A stretch of DNA of 35,904 nucleotides from Bacteroidales bacterium (GTDB lineage: Bacteria; Bacteroidota; Bacteroidia; Bacteroidales; JAADJA01): the NCBI GenBank assembly GCA_026984135.1, contig JALSSR010000230.1:1-35904 (forward strand), given 5' to 3'. Shown in pieces: positions 26,591 through 35,789 of this stretch; the stretch's first letter is position 1; each line of letters begins with the position of its first letter. Both the position numbers and the translations under genes were made by a program. The notes beneath the pieces are model-generated. The model worked only from the letters and a program-made list of their open reading frames with translations. It was not told where the DNA came from and searched no databases.

Positions 26591-27801
26591 CAAGAATCCC
26601 CGTAGCTCAGGAAACGAAAATTATGTTCCAAAGCATAGTTGTAAACCTCTTTCCATTTGTCACCGATAAAAGCCGAAACAAGCAACAACAATGTACTTTG
26701 AGGCATGTGGAAATTTGTAATCATTATTCCCGGAATCCTGTATTTATATCCGGGTGCTATCATCAAGCGTGTTTCACCCGTAATAACATCCGCATTCCTC
26801 CTTTCCATCAATTCCAAAACGGCATTTAAGGAATCGCCAACGGATATATCCTTGTTATATTCAGGCTTATAAGGGTCCCACTGATTAATATTTATTGATT
26901 CCGGTTGAATTTTATCCACAATCAGTTTTACTCCGAACCAATACAGACTTTCAAGTGTGCGCGTGGTAGTAGTCCCCACAACAATAATATTTTTCTGATG
27001 ATATTTTAAAACGGATTCGATTGTCCGTTTTTCTACATAAATTTGCTCGGAATGCATTTCATGTTCACGAATGTCGTCTGAAGCAACAGGTTTGAATGTG
27101 CCCGCACCTACATGTAGTGTAACCTGTTCAAATCTTATATTTTTTTTCCTTAACGCGGCAAAAACATCTTCCGTAAAGTGCAATCCGGCTGTAGGAGCAG
27201 CTACCGAACCTTCGGATTTGGCATAAAGGGTTTGATAGCGGTATTTATCAGCCTCCACAGCTTTTCTGTTCATATACGGCGGAAGGGGTATAATGCCGGA
27301 GTGTATCAGAATATCGGAAAATGTAAGCCGGCAAGGTTGCCACGCAAACTTTATCAGCGAATAGGATTGTTTAACCTCTACCCTTTCGGCTGTTAACAGA
27401 GCTTCCTTTCCATCAAAATCAAACCGCTTTTCAAGTCTGCCGCTTTTCCACTTTTTCGAATTTCCCACAAGACATTTCCACACTATTCCCGATTGCTGCC
27501 CAAAAGCCTGATGAATTTCGCTTGTCGGCCGTACCGGCTCCAGACAGAAAACTTCAATCTGCGCTCCGGTCTCTTTCCTGAAAAGCAACCGTGCCTGAAC
27601 AACTTTCGTTTCGTTGTATATCATCAAACTGTCCTGCGGCAAAAAGTCGTGAATATTTTTAAAAACGGATTCCGAAATATTTCCCTCTTTGTAAATAACA
27701 AGTTTCGACTCATCCCGCTTTTCCATCGGAAATTGGGCGATCCTCTCCTTGGGAAGATCATAATTGAAATCCTTTATATCTATTCTTGATATTCCATTCA
27801 T
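26572..27801 (-). CDS. queA: S-adenosylmethionine:tRNA ribosyltransferase-isomerase
   Basis: The 409-residue protein has the QueA signatures: FNYDLPKERIAQFPMEKRDESKL at the N-terminus (given in part), the DSLMIYNETKVVQARL run, EGSVAAPTAGLHFTEDV, THVGAGTF-type VTLHVGAGTFKPV, and MITNFHMPQSTLL near the end. It transfers and isomerises the ribosyl group of SAM onto 7-aminomethyl-7-deazaguanine at tRNA position 34, making epoxyqueuosine. It is somewhat longer than the ~350 residues of many homologues, as in other Bacteroidota. The rest of the queuosine pathway is not in the window. The start lies 118 bases from the divergent small membrane protein gene. Confidence 0.94.
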   Translation of the reverse strand: MNGISRIDIKDFNYDLPKERIAQFPMEKRDESKLVIYKEGNISESVFKNIHDFLPQDSLMIYNETKVVQARLLFRKETGAQIEVFCLEPVRPTSEIHQAFGQQSGIVWKCLVGNSKKWKSGRLEKRFDFDGKEALLTAERVEVKQSYSLIKFAWQPCRLTFSDILIHSGIIPLPPYMNRKAVEADKYRYQTLYAKSEGSVAAPTAGLHFTEDVFAALRKKNIRFEQVTLHVGAGTFKPVASDDIREHEMHSEQIYVEKRTIESVLKYHQKNIIVVGTTTTRTLESLYWFGVKLIVDKIQPESININQWDPYKPEYNKDISVGDSLNAVLELMERRNADVITGETRLMIAPGYKYRIPGIMITNFHMPQSTLLLLVSAFIGDKWKEVYNYALEHNFRFLSYGDSCLFFRK

Positions 27802-27865
27802 ATTCGGGGGTAAAAGTATAATAAATTGTGCAAATTAATAAATGATAAAAAAATATTAAATACAC

Positions 27866-27896
27866 TTGACTTTCATATATAAATAATTTATATTTG
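27866..27896 (+). promoter_or_regulatory. Promoter of the small membrane protein gene
   Basis: TTG at 27866-27868 and a perfect TATATTTG at 27889-27896 are separated by 20 bases, 23 bases upstream of the ATG. Confidence 0.7.
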
Positions 27897-27919
27897 TAAA
27901 AAATTAAAATCGTAATGTT

Positions 27920-28135
27920 ATGAAAATCTTTTTGGTAAATTTCGGATTTTTATCGGGAGTAATCGGCTTTGCACTTTATCTGTTTATTATAGTGTCGGGA
28001 TTTGCAGAATGTTGTGCATCGGTATCAACAAAAACTTTTAATATCATTGCACTAACGGCACTTGCCGTTTCCGTAATAATTTTCGGCATCTGTATGTATC
28101 ATAATTGCTGCAAATATTTGAAAAAACAGAAGTAG
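27920..28135 (+). CDS. Small two-helix membrane protein, 71 residues
   Basis: I do not recognise a family. Two hydrophobic helices (about residues 4-27 and 42-60) are separated by a short loop containing ECCASVSTKT. The C-terminal tail is basic and has a second Cys pair (YHNCCKYLKKQK), so both helix ends carry CC pairs. The tail suggests a cytoplasmic C-terminus. A consensus promoter lies just upstream, which supports it as a real monocistronic gene. Metal binding, thiol chemistry or palmitoylation-like roles are only guesses. Confidence 0.68.
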   Translation: MKIFLVNFGFLSGVIGFALYLFIIVSGFAECCASVSTKTFNIIALTALAVSVIIFGICMYHNCCKYLKKQK

Positions 28136-28243
28136 TATCATTTTTCAAAAAATATTTAATGAAACCGGTAAACAAATGATACTGCACTACAGCAATATTT
28201 CACTATTGCTAAAAACTATCCTGTTTTTATTCATTTCTTTTAA

Positions 28244-28251
28244 TACCTTTG
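28244..28251 (+). promoter_or_regulatory. -7 box of pssA
   Basis: TACCTTTG is a perfect TAnnTTTG match 50 bases upstream of the pssA start. The -33 position is T-rich without a clear TTG. Confidence 0.45.
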
Positions 28252-28301
28252 CATTTCCTGAAATTTGTTTGCAATATGCAAAACACAGAATAAAATAAAG
28301 T

Positions 28302-29027
28302 ATGTTTAAATCACAGATACCCAATATAATCACCCTTTTAAACCTTATTTCAGGGAGCATCTCCATTGTTTTTGCACTTGAAGGTAACCTTACCGTAGCT
28401 GCCTGGCTGATAGGAATAGCAGCGGTTTTCGATTTTTTTGACGGATTTGCCGCCCGGATGCTTCAGGTCAGTTCGGATATCGGAAAAGAACTGGACTCAC
28501 TTGCAGATGTAATCTCTTTCGGACTTGCCCCGGGAATGATACTATATATTTTATTACTAACTTCCGCATCCTGCCCCGAAATAGTAATAGCCGGCAGAAA
28601 TTTGACTCCGTTCATTGCATTTCTTATTCCTGCAATGTCTGCCTACAGACTGGCAAAATTCAATCTTGATGTACGGCAATCGGAATCTTTTATCGGGTTG
28701 CCGACACCTGCCAACGCCCTGATGATTGCATCTTTTCCCTTGATTTTACGTCAGGACGGTAATTTATTGGGCATTGATACCGGTATTTTTGCAAATGTTA
28801 TAACAAACACCCTATTCTTAATCCCGTTTATCCTTGTTTTCTCGTATCTGCTGGTGGCGGAATTACCTCTGATGTCGTTAAAATTTAAAACCTTTAGTCT
28901 GAGTGAAAATAAAGTGAGATACTCTTTTCTTATTATTTCCGCTTTGCTTACTATACTATTGTTTTACACGGCAATACCACTTATTATTCTGATATATATT
29001 TTTATATCGCTTGTAAGCAGGAAGTAA
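28302..29027 (+). CDS. pssA: CDP-diacylglycerol-serine O-phosphatidyltransferase
   Basis: The 241-residue membrane enzyme carries the CDP-alcohol phosphatidyltransferase motif DGx2ARx8Gx3Dx3D, with Asp47, Gly48, Ala51, Arg52, Gly61, Asp65 and Asp69. Several membrane helices surround it. N-terminal IPNIITLLNLISGSISIVFA and the LPTPANALMI segment fit the PssA type found in Gram-positives and Bacteroidota. It makes phosphatidylserine from CDP-diacylglycerol and serine, the precursor of phosphatidylethanolamine. No phosphatidylserine decarboxylase gene is beside it. tatC follows after 74 bases with its own promoter box. Confidence 0.9.
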   Translation: MFKSQIPNIITLLNLISGSISIVFALEGNLTVAAWLIGIAAVFDFFDGFAARMLQVSSDIGKELDSLADVISFGLAPGMILYILLLTSASCPEIVIAGRNLTPFIAFLIPAMSAYRLAKFNLDVRQSESFIGLPTPANALMIASFPLILRQDGNLLGIDTGIFANVITNTLFLIPFILVFSYLLVAELPLMSLKFKTFSLSENKVRYSFLIISALLTILLFYTAIPLIILIYIFISLVSRK

Positions 29028-29088
29028 AAATATAGTCTTCTTAAAAAATCAAATGCGGTAAAATTTTATCTATTTTAATTCATTTCCA

Positions 29089-29096
29089 TATCTTTG
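29089..29096 (+). promoter_or_regulatory. -7 box of tatC
   Basis: TATCTTTG is a perfect TAnnTTTG match and the ATG follows only five bases later, predicting a leaderless mRNA. Confidence 0.55.
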
Positions 29097-29101
29097 CACC
29101 C

Positions 29102-29953
29102 ATGGAGGAACAGATATCCACAAAAAAGATTATACCGAAGGAGGAGCCTGAAGAGAACGAAATGTCGTTCTGGGATCACCTTGAAGAGCTGCGAAAACAT
29201 ATATTCAGGTCGTTGGCGGCAATAATTATTCTTGCTATTGTGGCATTTTTAAACAAACATTTTATTTTCGACACAATTATTCTTGCCCCAAAGGATTCGA
29301 ATTTTATAACCAACCGACTTCTTTGCGAACTGGGAAATTATCTTTCGGTAGAGTCTCTTTGCCTTGGAGATGCGCATATGATACTTCAGAATATCAGCAT
29401 GTCAGGACAATTTATGACCCACATGTATATTTCTTTTGTGGCAGGTTTTATTGTAGCTTTGCCTTACGTGCTATGGGAATTTTGGAAATTTATTGTGCCG
29501 GCATTAAAACCTGAGGAGAAAAAATATTCCAAAGGTTTTGTTGCGGCGGGTTCAATACTGTTTCTAACAGGTGTTTTCTTCGCTTATTTCATCCTCGTAC
29601 CTCTTACCCTAAACTTTTTCGGCAATTACCACGTCAGCGACCAGGTTGCAAATCAGATACATCTGAACTCGTTCATCAGCACTGTTGTTTCCGTTACACT
29701 TTCGGTGGGATTGGTATTTGAACTTCCGATACTTGTCTATTTCCTGACAAAAATAGGAATAGTCACACCCCAGTTTCTCAGAAAAAACAGAAAAGTAATG
29801 TTTGTGATAGTTTTAATATTGTCTGCAATAATAACCCCACCCGATGTATTTTCCCAAATACTGGTTTCCATACCTTTGTTGTTGCTCTATGAAATGAGCA
29901 TAAAAATTTCAAAACGGGTTTACGATAAACGTGAAGAGGAACTCGCGGGATAG
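29102..29953 (+). CDS. tatC: Sec-independent translocase subunit TatC
   Basis: The 283-residue protein has six predicted membrane helices and the TatC signatures: MSFWDHLEELRKHIFRSL at the N-terminus, where Glu residues contact the twin-arginine signal, the PYVLWEFWKFIVPALKPEEKKY loop (in part), FVLPLTL-type ILVPLTLNFF, and IITPPDVFSQ near the end. The first ~22 residues form an acidic extension. It recognises folded twin-arginine substrates at the inner membrane together with TatA-type proteins; no tatA is nearby. Confidence 0.95.
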   Translation: MEEQISTKKIIPKEEPEENEMSFWDHLEELRKHIFRSLAAIIILAIVAFLNKHFIFDTIILAPKDSNFITNRLLCELGNYLSVESLCLGDAHMILQNISMSGQFMTHMYISFVAGFIVALPYVLWEFWKFIVPALKPEEKKYSKGFVAAGSILFLTGVFFAYFILVPLTLNFFGNYHVSDQVANQIHLNSFISTVVSVTLSVGLVFELPILVYFLTKIGIVTPQFLRKNRKVMFVIVLILSAIITPPDVFSQILVSIPLLLLYEMSIKISKRVYDKREEELAG

Positions 29954-30151
29954 TGTTATTGAAGTTCAGGGATTATTAGCAATGACCCGGTGCGGTTTTC
30001 AATAGAAACTTTATGCCTCATAGATATTTGCACAACTGTTTTTTTAAGACGTAAAAACAAATTTTTTGTTAATATTTTTTAATTTCATAAATTAATGAAT
30101 TGAAAATGCTTAATTTCGCCTCGAATTTTTTAAATCCAATATTTGAAACAA

Positions 30152-33100
30152 ATGAACTCATTTAAAAAGATAAACCTTATAATCGGCTGGATCATATTTG
30201 CCGTTGCATCATTGGTTTTCATTCTTACCACGGAGCCTACCGCAAGCTGGTGGGACTGCGGAGAATACATAGCCACCGCTTACAAGCTTCAGGTTGGGCA
30301 TCCGCCGGGAGCACCTTTGTTTCAGATGATAGGTCGTGTTTTTTCGTTGCTCGCCTTCGGAAATACTTCCAAAGTTGCTTTAATGATAAACATTATGTCG
30401 GCCCTTTCAAGTGGTCTTACAATTATGTTCCTTTTCTGGACAATCGTTTATATGGCCAAAAAGATAGTTACTTCACGCGGTGAAATGACAGAGGGTAAGA
30501 TGTTTGCCGTTTTCGGTAGCGGAATTGTAGGAGCATTGGCTTATACATTCACCGATTCTTTCTGGTTTTCGGCTGTCGAAGGTGAGGTTTATGCTATGTC
30601 GTCAGCTTTTACTGCAGTGGTATTTTGGGCAATATTACGCTGGGAAAGCGAAGCTGATGACAAGCACTCAATGCGGTGGATAATTCTAATTGCCTTCCTA
30701 ATAGGATTATCAATTGGTGTACACCTCCTTAACCTGCTTGCAATTCCGGCAATAGCGTTTGTATATTATTTCAAAAAATATAAACCTTCTTTAAAGGGAA
30801 TAATCGTTACGGGCATTCTCTCCGTTCTTTTACTCGGATTTATTATGAACGGCATCATTCCATGGATTGTAAAACTTTCAAGTGTGTTTGAGCTCTTTTT
30901 TGTAAATACTCTCGGTCTGCCGTTTAACTCCGGAACTATTTTCTATTTTATTATCCTTATCGGAGCCGTAGTATGGGGCATTCGCTATACAATCAGGAAA
31001 AACAAGGTGTTAGCAAATACCATATTATTAAGTTTTACATTTATTCTTATCGGATATTCATCGTTTTTTATGATCATCATAAGGGCAAATGCCGACCCGC
31101 CGATAAATGAAAACAAACCGGAAGATGCTATCAGTCTTCTATCTTACCTTGCCCGTGAACAGTATGGTGACTGGCCTATTTCATATGGTCAGTATTACAA
31201 TGCACCTACAATTGATGCAAAGGATGGGAAACCTATTTATGTGAAAGACGAGAAGAAAGGAAAATACATTATTACCGATTCCAGAAAACAAACTATTCCT
31301 GTTTACGACCCGAGATTTTGCACTATTTTCCCAAGAATGTGGAGCTCACAAAAGCCCGGTCATATCCAGATGTATAAAAAATGGGGAAAGATAAAAGGTA
31401 TTCCCATTGAAATTACCAACCCCGACGGTTCTACCGAAGTTAAAATGAAACCTACCTTTGGTGAGAACCTGAGATTCTTTTTCACATATCAGGTTGGACA
31501 TATGTATCTCCGGTATTTTATGTGGAACTTTTCAGGAAGACAAAATGATATTGAAAGTCAGGGAGAAATTGACCATGGAAACTGGTTAACGGGTTTTGAC
31601 TGGTTCGACTCGAATATTCTGGGACTCGGCCCGCAAAAAGACCTTCCCGACAATATGAAAAGCCGGGCATACAACAAATTTTATATGCTTCCGTTTTTGC
31701 TTGGAATGATCGGTCTGTTTTTTCAGCTAAATACTGACAATAAAAACACCCTTGTTGTTATGCTGTTGTTCCTTATGACCGGTCTTGCCATTGTTGTTTA
31801 CCTGAATCAATATCCGTATCAGCCCCGCGAACGTGACTATGCTTATGCAGGCTCCTTCTATGCTTTTGCTATTTGGATAGGACTTGGAGTGCTTGCCATT
31901 TTCGACTCATTGAGCAAAAAAATGAACGAGAAAAGTGCCGCAATTGTCGTAACGGTCGTCACTTTGCTGTTTGTCCCGGGAATAATGGCAAAAGAGGGTT
32001 GGAACGACCATGACAGATCAGGAAAATATGCAACTTTGGATTTTGCATCCGATTATTTAAACTCTTGCGAACCAAATGCAATATTATTTACAAACGGTGA
32101 TAACGATACATTCCCACTGTGGTATGCACAGGAAGTGGAAGGTGTTAGAACCGACGTGCGGGTTGTTAACTATATGCTGGCGTCCGGCCATTGGTATGTA
32201 CATCAGATGATGAGAAAAGCCTATGATTCGGATCCGCTACCTTTCACACTTACCTATGATGAGTATGAAAACGGGGTAAATAATATGGTGGCATTCTATA
32301 ATACAAATATTAAGGGGTATCAAGAACTTAAAGATATTATCAACTTTATTGCCAGCAATGATGATAGAACCAAGCTAACATTTACAAGTGGTGATAAGGT
32401 TAATTTTTCTCCTACAAAAAAGTTTAAGCTTACCATTGATTCGGCATATATTGTTAAAAACAAACTTGTGCCGGAATATATGTATGACAAAATAGTTCCG
32501 GAGATAAAATGGGATGTAAAACAAAGATATCTTTATAAAAACGACCTGATGCTTCTTGATATAATTGCAAGTAACAACTGGAAAAGGCCCATCTATTTTG
32601 CCAACCCGAGTTCAATCAGTAAAGTTCTTGATGTTGACAAATATTGTCATCTTACAGGGTTTGTTTACAGATTCTTACCTGTACTTGCAAAAAACTACTA
32701 CGCAGGTGTAGGAGGAATTGATCAGATTGCTTCTTATGATATCCTGTTAAACAAATGTAAATGGGGAAATCTGGCCGACCCGAAGGTGTATGTTGACCGC
32801 GAAAGCCAACGCAACAGTATTATGCCAAAACAAAATATGATGAGAGTGGCGCAAACTCTTGCTCAGGAAGGTGAAAAGGAGAAAGCAGTTGAAATTCTTG
32901 ACAGAGCACTGGAAGCATTTCCAAACAGTAAATTCCCGTATGATATGTATATGATCCCGTTCGGAGAAATATATTATCAGGCCGGAGCAACCGAAAAGGC
33001 AAATGCTTTCATAAAACAACTATATGAAAATTACAAGCAAGACCTTGATTACTACGCAAGTCTGAAACCCGAACTTCAAAAGTATTACGAATCCGATTTC

Positions 33101-33217
33101 AATCAGGCAATGGGTGTTATGCAAAAGCTTTCGATGGATGCCAAATCACATAAACAGAATGACCTTTACAAGGAAATTGACAGTACATTCAGAGAACAGT
33201 TGCAGTTTATGCAATAA
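30152..33217 (+). CDS. DUF2723 (TMEM260-like) GT-C membrane glycosyltransferase
   Basis: The ATG at 30152 gives a 1021-residue protein. The N-terminus has the DUF2723 signature TASWWDCGEYIATAYKLQVG followed by HPPGAPLF, with a candidate catalytic Asp35 and Glu38 in a GT-C-type first periplasmic loop. About twelve membrane helices cover residues 8-590, with a large soluble insert at about 330-500. The periplasmic C-terminal part contains NGDNDTFPLWYAQEVEGVRTDVRVV (in part) and ends in TPR-like helices (EKAVEILDRALEAFPNS). The human homologue TMEM260 is a protein O-mannosyltransferase; in Bacteroidota a role in O-glycosylating exported proteins is inferred. It is much longer than the domain alone. 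Confidence 0.85.
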   Translation: MNSFKKINLIIGWIIFAVASLVFILTTEPTASWWDCGEYIATAYKLQVGHPPGAPLFQMIGRVFSLLAFGNTSKVALMINIMSALSSGLTIMFLFWTIVYMAKKIVTSRGEMTEGKMFAVFGSGIVGALAYTFTDSFWFSAVEGEVYAMSSAFTAVVFWAILRWESEADDKHSMRWIILIAFLIGLSIGVHLLNLLAIPAIAFVYYFKKYKPSLKGIIVTGILSVLLLGFIMNGIIPWIVKLSSVFELFFVNTLGLPFNSGTIFYFIILIGAVVWGIRYTIRKNKVLANTILLSFTFILIGYSSFFMIIIRANADPPINENKPEDAISLLSYLAREQYGDWPISYGQYYNAPTIDAKDGKPIYVKDEKKGKYIITDSRKQTIPVYDPRFCTIFPRMWSSQKPGHIQMYKKWGKIKGIPIEITNPDGSTEVKMKPTFGENLRFFFTYQVGHMYLRYFMWNFSGRQNDIESQGEIDHGNWLTGFDWFDSNILGLGPQKDLPDNMKSRAYNKFYMLPFLLGMIGLFFQLNTDNKNTLVVMLLFLMTGLAIVVYLNQYPYQPRERDYAYAGSFYAFAIWIGLGVLAIFDSLSKKMNEKSAAIVVTVVTLLFVPGIMAKEGWNDHDRSGKYATLDFASDYLNSCEPNAILFTNGDNDTFPLWYAQEVEGVRTDVRVVNYMLASGHWYVHQMMRKAYDSDPLPFTLTYDEYENGVNNMVAFYNTNIKGYQELKDIINFIASNDDRTKLTFTSGDKVNFSPTKKFKLTIDSAYIVKNKLVPEYMYDKIVPEIKWDVKQRYLYKNDLMLLDIIASNNWKRPIYFANPSSISKVLDVDKYCHLTGFVYRFLPVLAKNYYAGVGGIDQIASYDILLNKCKWGNLADPKVYVDRESQRNSIMPKQNMMRVAQTLAQEGEKEKAVEILDRALEAFPNSKFPYDMYMIPFGEIYYQAGATEKANAFIKQLYENYKQDLDYYASLKPELQKYYESDFNQAMGVMQKLSMDAKSHKQNDLYKEIDSTFREQLQFMQ

Positions 33218-33306
33218 CTAAGATACAGGCCGTTTTCGCTTAAGGCACAAATTTTGCAAGGCGATAGTTTGTATTCGGATTATCCGGAAAATATAATAAT
33301 TTTTTT

Positions 33307-33915
33307 ATGATTCGCTTTTTCATAATATTATTACTATTCATTAACACTATTAATTGTTCAAAAGCTCAATTTGATAAAAATCATTTCATCTATTTCACCA
33401 GTGAAATGAATATCGGAAATTATTTTGGAGTTGACCTTAATATGAATTATGTTTATAAAAATACATATTCATTTAAAATCGGATACACCGGAAATATAAG
33501 AAAACACAAATTACAACCTGACGATTATACTTCAGGTGTGGTCGGTTTTTTACTATTTGGGACAGAAAATCCATACGACCAGATGGAGAATTATCTGTTT
33601 GCAATCGGAAAGATATATAATTTGAACAAATACGGAACTGTAAGAATAAATTTATCAATTGGTTTGGGCTATACTACAATTAGAGAACCTTATAATTGGG
33701 AAAAAATAGATCATCCTCATCATGGTGAAAATTATTCTTGGAAGTACAAAAGATACAATACTATTAGTTTAATTATCAATTCGAAAGTAGAATTTCCTTT
33801 CACAAAAAGTTTCGGTTTTACTATCTCTCCGATGATACAAGTAAATGAGGACAAAATATATATCGGTATCGGGATTGGGCAAATGATAGGACTATTAAGA
33901 AAAGTAGAGAACTAG
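33307..33915 (+). CDS. Hypothetical exported beta-barrel-like protein
   Basis: I do not recognise a family. The 202-residue protein has a signal peptide (about 1-21, ending SKAQ) and then alternating aromatic and polar strands (YSFKIGYTGN, GTVRINLSIGLGYTT, YNTISLIINSKVEFPF, FGFTISPMIQV, KIYIGIGIGQMIGL) with Gly-rich turns. This pattern fits a small outer-membrane beta-barrel of about 8-10 strands. The gene is more AT-rich than its neighbours. No partner gene is evident; it converges on the tricorn fragment. Confidence 0.65.
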   Translation: MIRFFIILLLFINTINCSKAQFDKNHFIYFTSEMNIGNYFGVDLNMNYVYKNTYSFKIGYTGNIRKHKLQPDDYTSGVVGFLLFGTENPYDQMENYLFAIGKIYNLNKYGTVRINLSIGLGYTTIREPYNWEKIDHPHHGENYSWKYKRYNTISLIINSKVEFPFTKSFGFTISPMIQVNEDKIYIGIGIGQMIGLLRKVEN

Positions 33916-33929
33916 CAACAATAAGTATT

Positions 33930-33959
33930 CCGGGAATCTGATATTACACTGATTTCCGG
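33930..33959. terminator. Hairpin between convergent genes
   Basis: CCGGGAATC pairs with GATTTCCGG (nine pairs, one G-T) around a 12-base loop in the 71-base gap between two convergent genes. No good T tract follows, so termination efficiency is uncertain. Confidence 0.45.
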
Positions 33960-33986
33960 GGCATTATATGCACTTATACTTCCAGA

Positions 33987-35789
33987 TTACTTGTCAGAGT
34001 TCTGCAACAACACTTCCACAGCCTTTTCCAATTGCTGGTCGCGTCCTTTTATAACAATTTCATAATCCTGTCTTTGCCGGACATCAGGTTCAAGTTGCCG
34101 GTTTTCTAGATAGTTGCCGTTAAGATCTTTTGTTCCGACCTGCGGTATTCCAAAATAGAGCGTCCTGTCCTGAAGCGTTTCCCACCATACTGCTGTCATC
34201 GTTCCCGGGACAGGCATCCCGACAAGTTTTCCGATACCAAGTGTTTTGTATGCATATGGAAATCCATGTGCATCGGAATAATTGCTTTCGCTGATGAGTA
34301 CCACCGAAGGTTTTATCCATTTGTTCATTGGATCGTAGCCAAAGTGAACACCCCTCGGGTAAAAATCAACATACTTTTTCCCGCTGAGAATGGTTACAAG
34401 GTCGTCGTGCAGCCATCCGCCACCATTAAAACGAGTGTCAACTATAATTGCTTTCTTTCCGTAATTTCGTCCCAGCAACTCCGAATAAAACTTCCTGAAA
34501 CTCTCACTGTTCATACTTCTGATATGTACATACCCGATTTCCCCGTTCGACAAGCTATCGGTTTCAACCATTCGGTTTTTCACCCATCTTTTGTAAAGCA
34601 ACTGACCCTTTTGTCCGAGAGAAATCGGTTTTACAGTCTCCACCCACTTTTTGCCGGATTCAGGATCATAAACCGAAAGCAGAGTTTGTTTGCCTGCTTT
34701 GTGATTGAGTAGTCTGAAAAAGTCCGTATTTGTTTTAATTTGCTGGTCATCAATCTTTTCAATTATATTCCCTGCTTTTATTTTTGAACCGTCTTTTTGC
34801 AGAGGACTTTTTTCAATTATTTCAGCAATTTTAACACCGGGACCATCAAAACTCCAATCAATAAAAACACCGAGGCTTGCCGTTTTATCTCCGTGCTCAT
34901 CTTTATGCCTGTATCCCGAACCGGTATGCGAACCATTCAATTCACCCAGCATCTCGCTTAGCATTTCTGCAAAATCATAATTGTTGGTTATAAAAGGCAG
35001 GAACTTTTTATAATCTTTTTTATAATAATCCCAGTCAACACCACCAAGATCGGGACGATAAAACTTCTCCTTTACCTCCCGCCAAACATGCTCAAACATA
35101 TAACTGCGCTCAACAGCCTTATTGAGATTAAACTCCGCCTTAAATTGCACCTCTTTTTTTACAGGTTTACTATCCTTTGTTTTAATCTTAATTATCTTGC
35201 CTCCTGAAAACAGAAACAGATTCTCCTCTTTTTTGTCAAGTTGCATAGAGCCTCCGCCACCTTTAAGTTTCAGAAGAAGTTTTGTTTCCTTGTCCTTTAA
35301 ACTATTTACCCACAGGTCATAACCATCTTCAAACTTACTTAAATAATATAGCTTTTCACCATCGGAAGTAAGAATGGCATCGGCAATGGCCGACGAGTTT
35401 ATTGTAAGACGTGCTTTACGGTCTTCGATATTCAAAATATCAATTTGTACAGGTTCCGCAACTTCAACCTTAACCCTCAGTTCATCATATTCTTCATCCT
35501 TCTTATCTTTCTTCTCTTTCTTATCCTCTTTTTTTTCTTTCAGTTTCAATAATTCATATTCTTCCTTGGAAAGTCTGAATTTATCCCAGGATTTTTCATT
35601 GAAAAACATCGCATATACATCCCTTGTAGCACCCCAGCTTCCATGGCTGCGCATTCCTTCCCTGTCGGAAAACCAGATCATTGCATTTCCTTTCATAACC
35701 CATTTGGGCCGGCTGTCACTGTAACCGCTGTTTGTCAGATTAACAGGTTCACTTTTCCCATCGGCATTTACAAGTGCCACATCATTCAT
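33987..35789 (-). CDS. Tricorn protease homologue lacking the N-terminal half
   Basis: The 600-residue product begins inside a beta-propeller blade (MNDVALVNADGKSEPVNLTN) and continues with the second propeller, a Lys/Asp/Glu-rich stretch (residues 84-101), a C1 domain, a PDZ domain (about 305-385) and an S41-type catalytic domain. Catalytic candidates are present: Ser287-His288 (GSHTG), nucleophile Ser505 (NYSDAHGF) and Glu562 (YLENRQLEPD). Bacteroidota homologues are about 1070 residues with a signal peptide; here the first ~470 are missing. An in-frame TAG lies two codons before the ATG, and the upstream 115 bases have stops in all frames. It could be a truncated gene, a free-standing half protein or the effect of a break near the window edge. 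Confidence 0.8.
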   Translation of the reverse strand: MNDVALVNADGKSEPVNLTNSGYSDSRPKWVMKGNAMIWFSDREGMRSHGSWGATRDVYAMFFNEKSWDKFRLSKEEYELLKLKEKKEDKKEKKDKKDEEYDELRVKVEVAEPVQIDILNIEDRKARLTINSSAIADAILTSDGEKLYYLSKFEDGYDLWVNSLKDKETKLLLKLKGGGGSMQLDKKEENLFLFSGGKIIKIKTKDSKPVKKEVQFKAEFNLNKAVERSYMFEHVWREVKEKFYRPDLGGVDWDYYKKDYKKFLPFITNNYDFAEMLSEMLGELNGSHTGSGYRHKDEHGDKTASLGVFIDWSFDGPGVKIAEIIEKSPLQKDGSKIKAGNIIEKIDDQQIKTNTDFFRLLNHKAGKQTLLSVYDPESGKKWVETVKPISLGQKGQLLYKRWVKNRMVETDSLSNGEIGYVHIRSMNSESFRKFYSELLGRNYGKKAIIVDTRFNGGGWLHDDLVTILSGKKYVDFYPRGVHFGYDPMNKWIKPSVVLISESNYSDAHGFPYAYKTLGIGKLVGMPVPGTMTAVWWETLQDRTLYFGIPQVGTKDLNGNYLENRQLEPDVRQRQDYEIVIKGRDQQLEKAVEVLLQNSDK

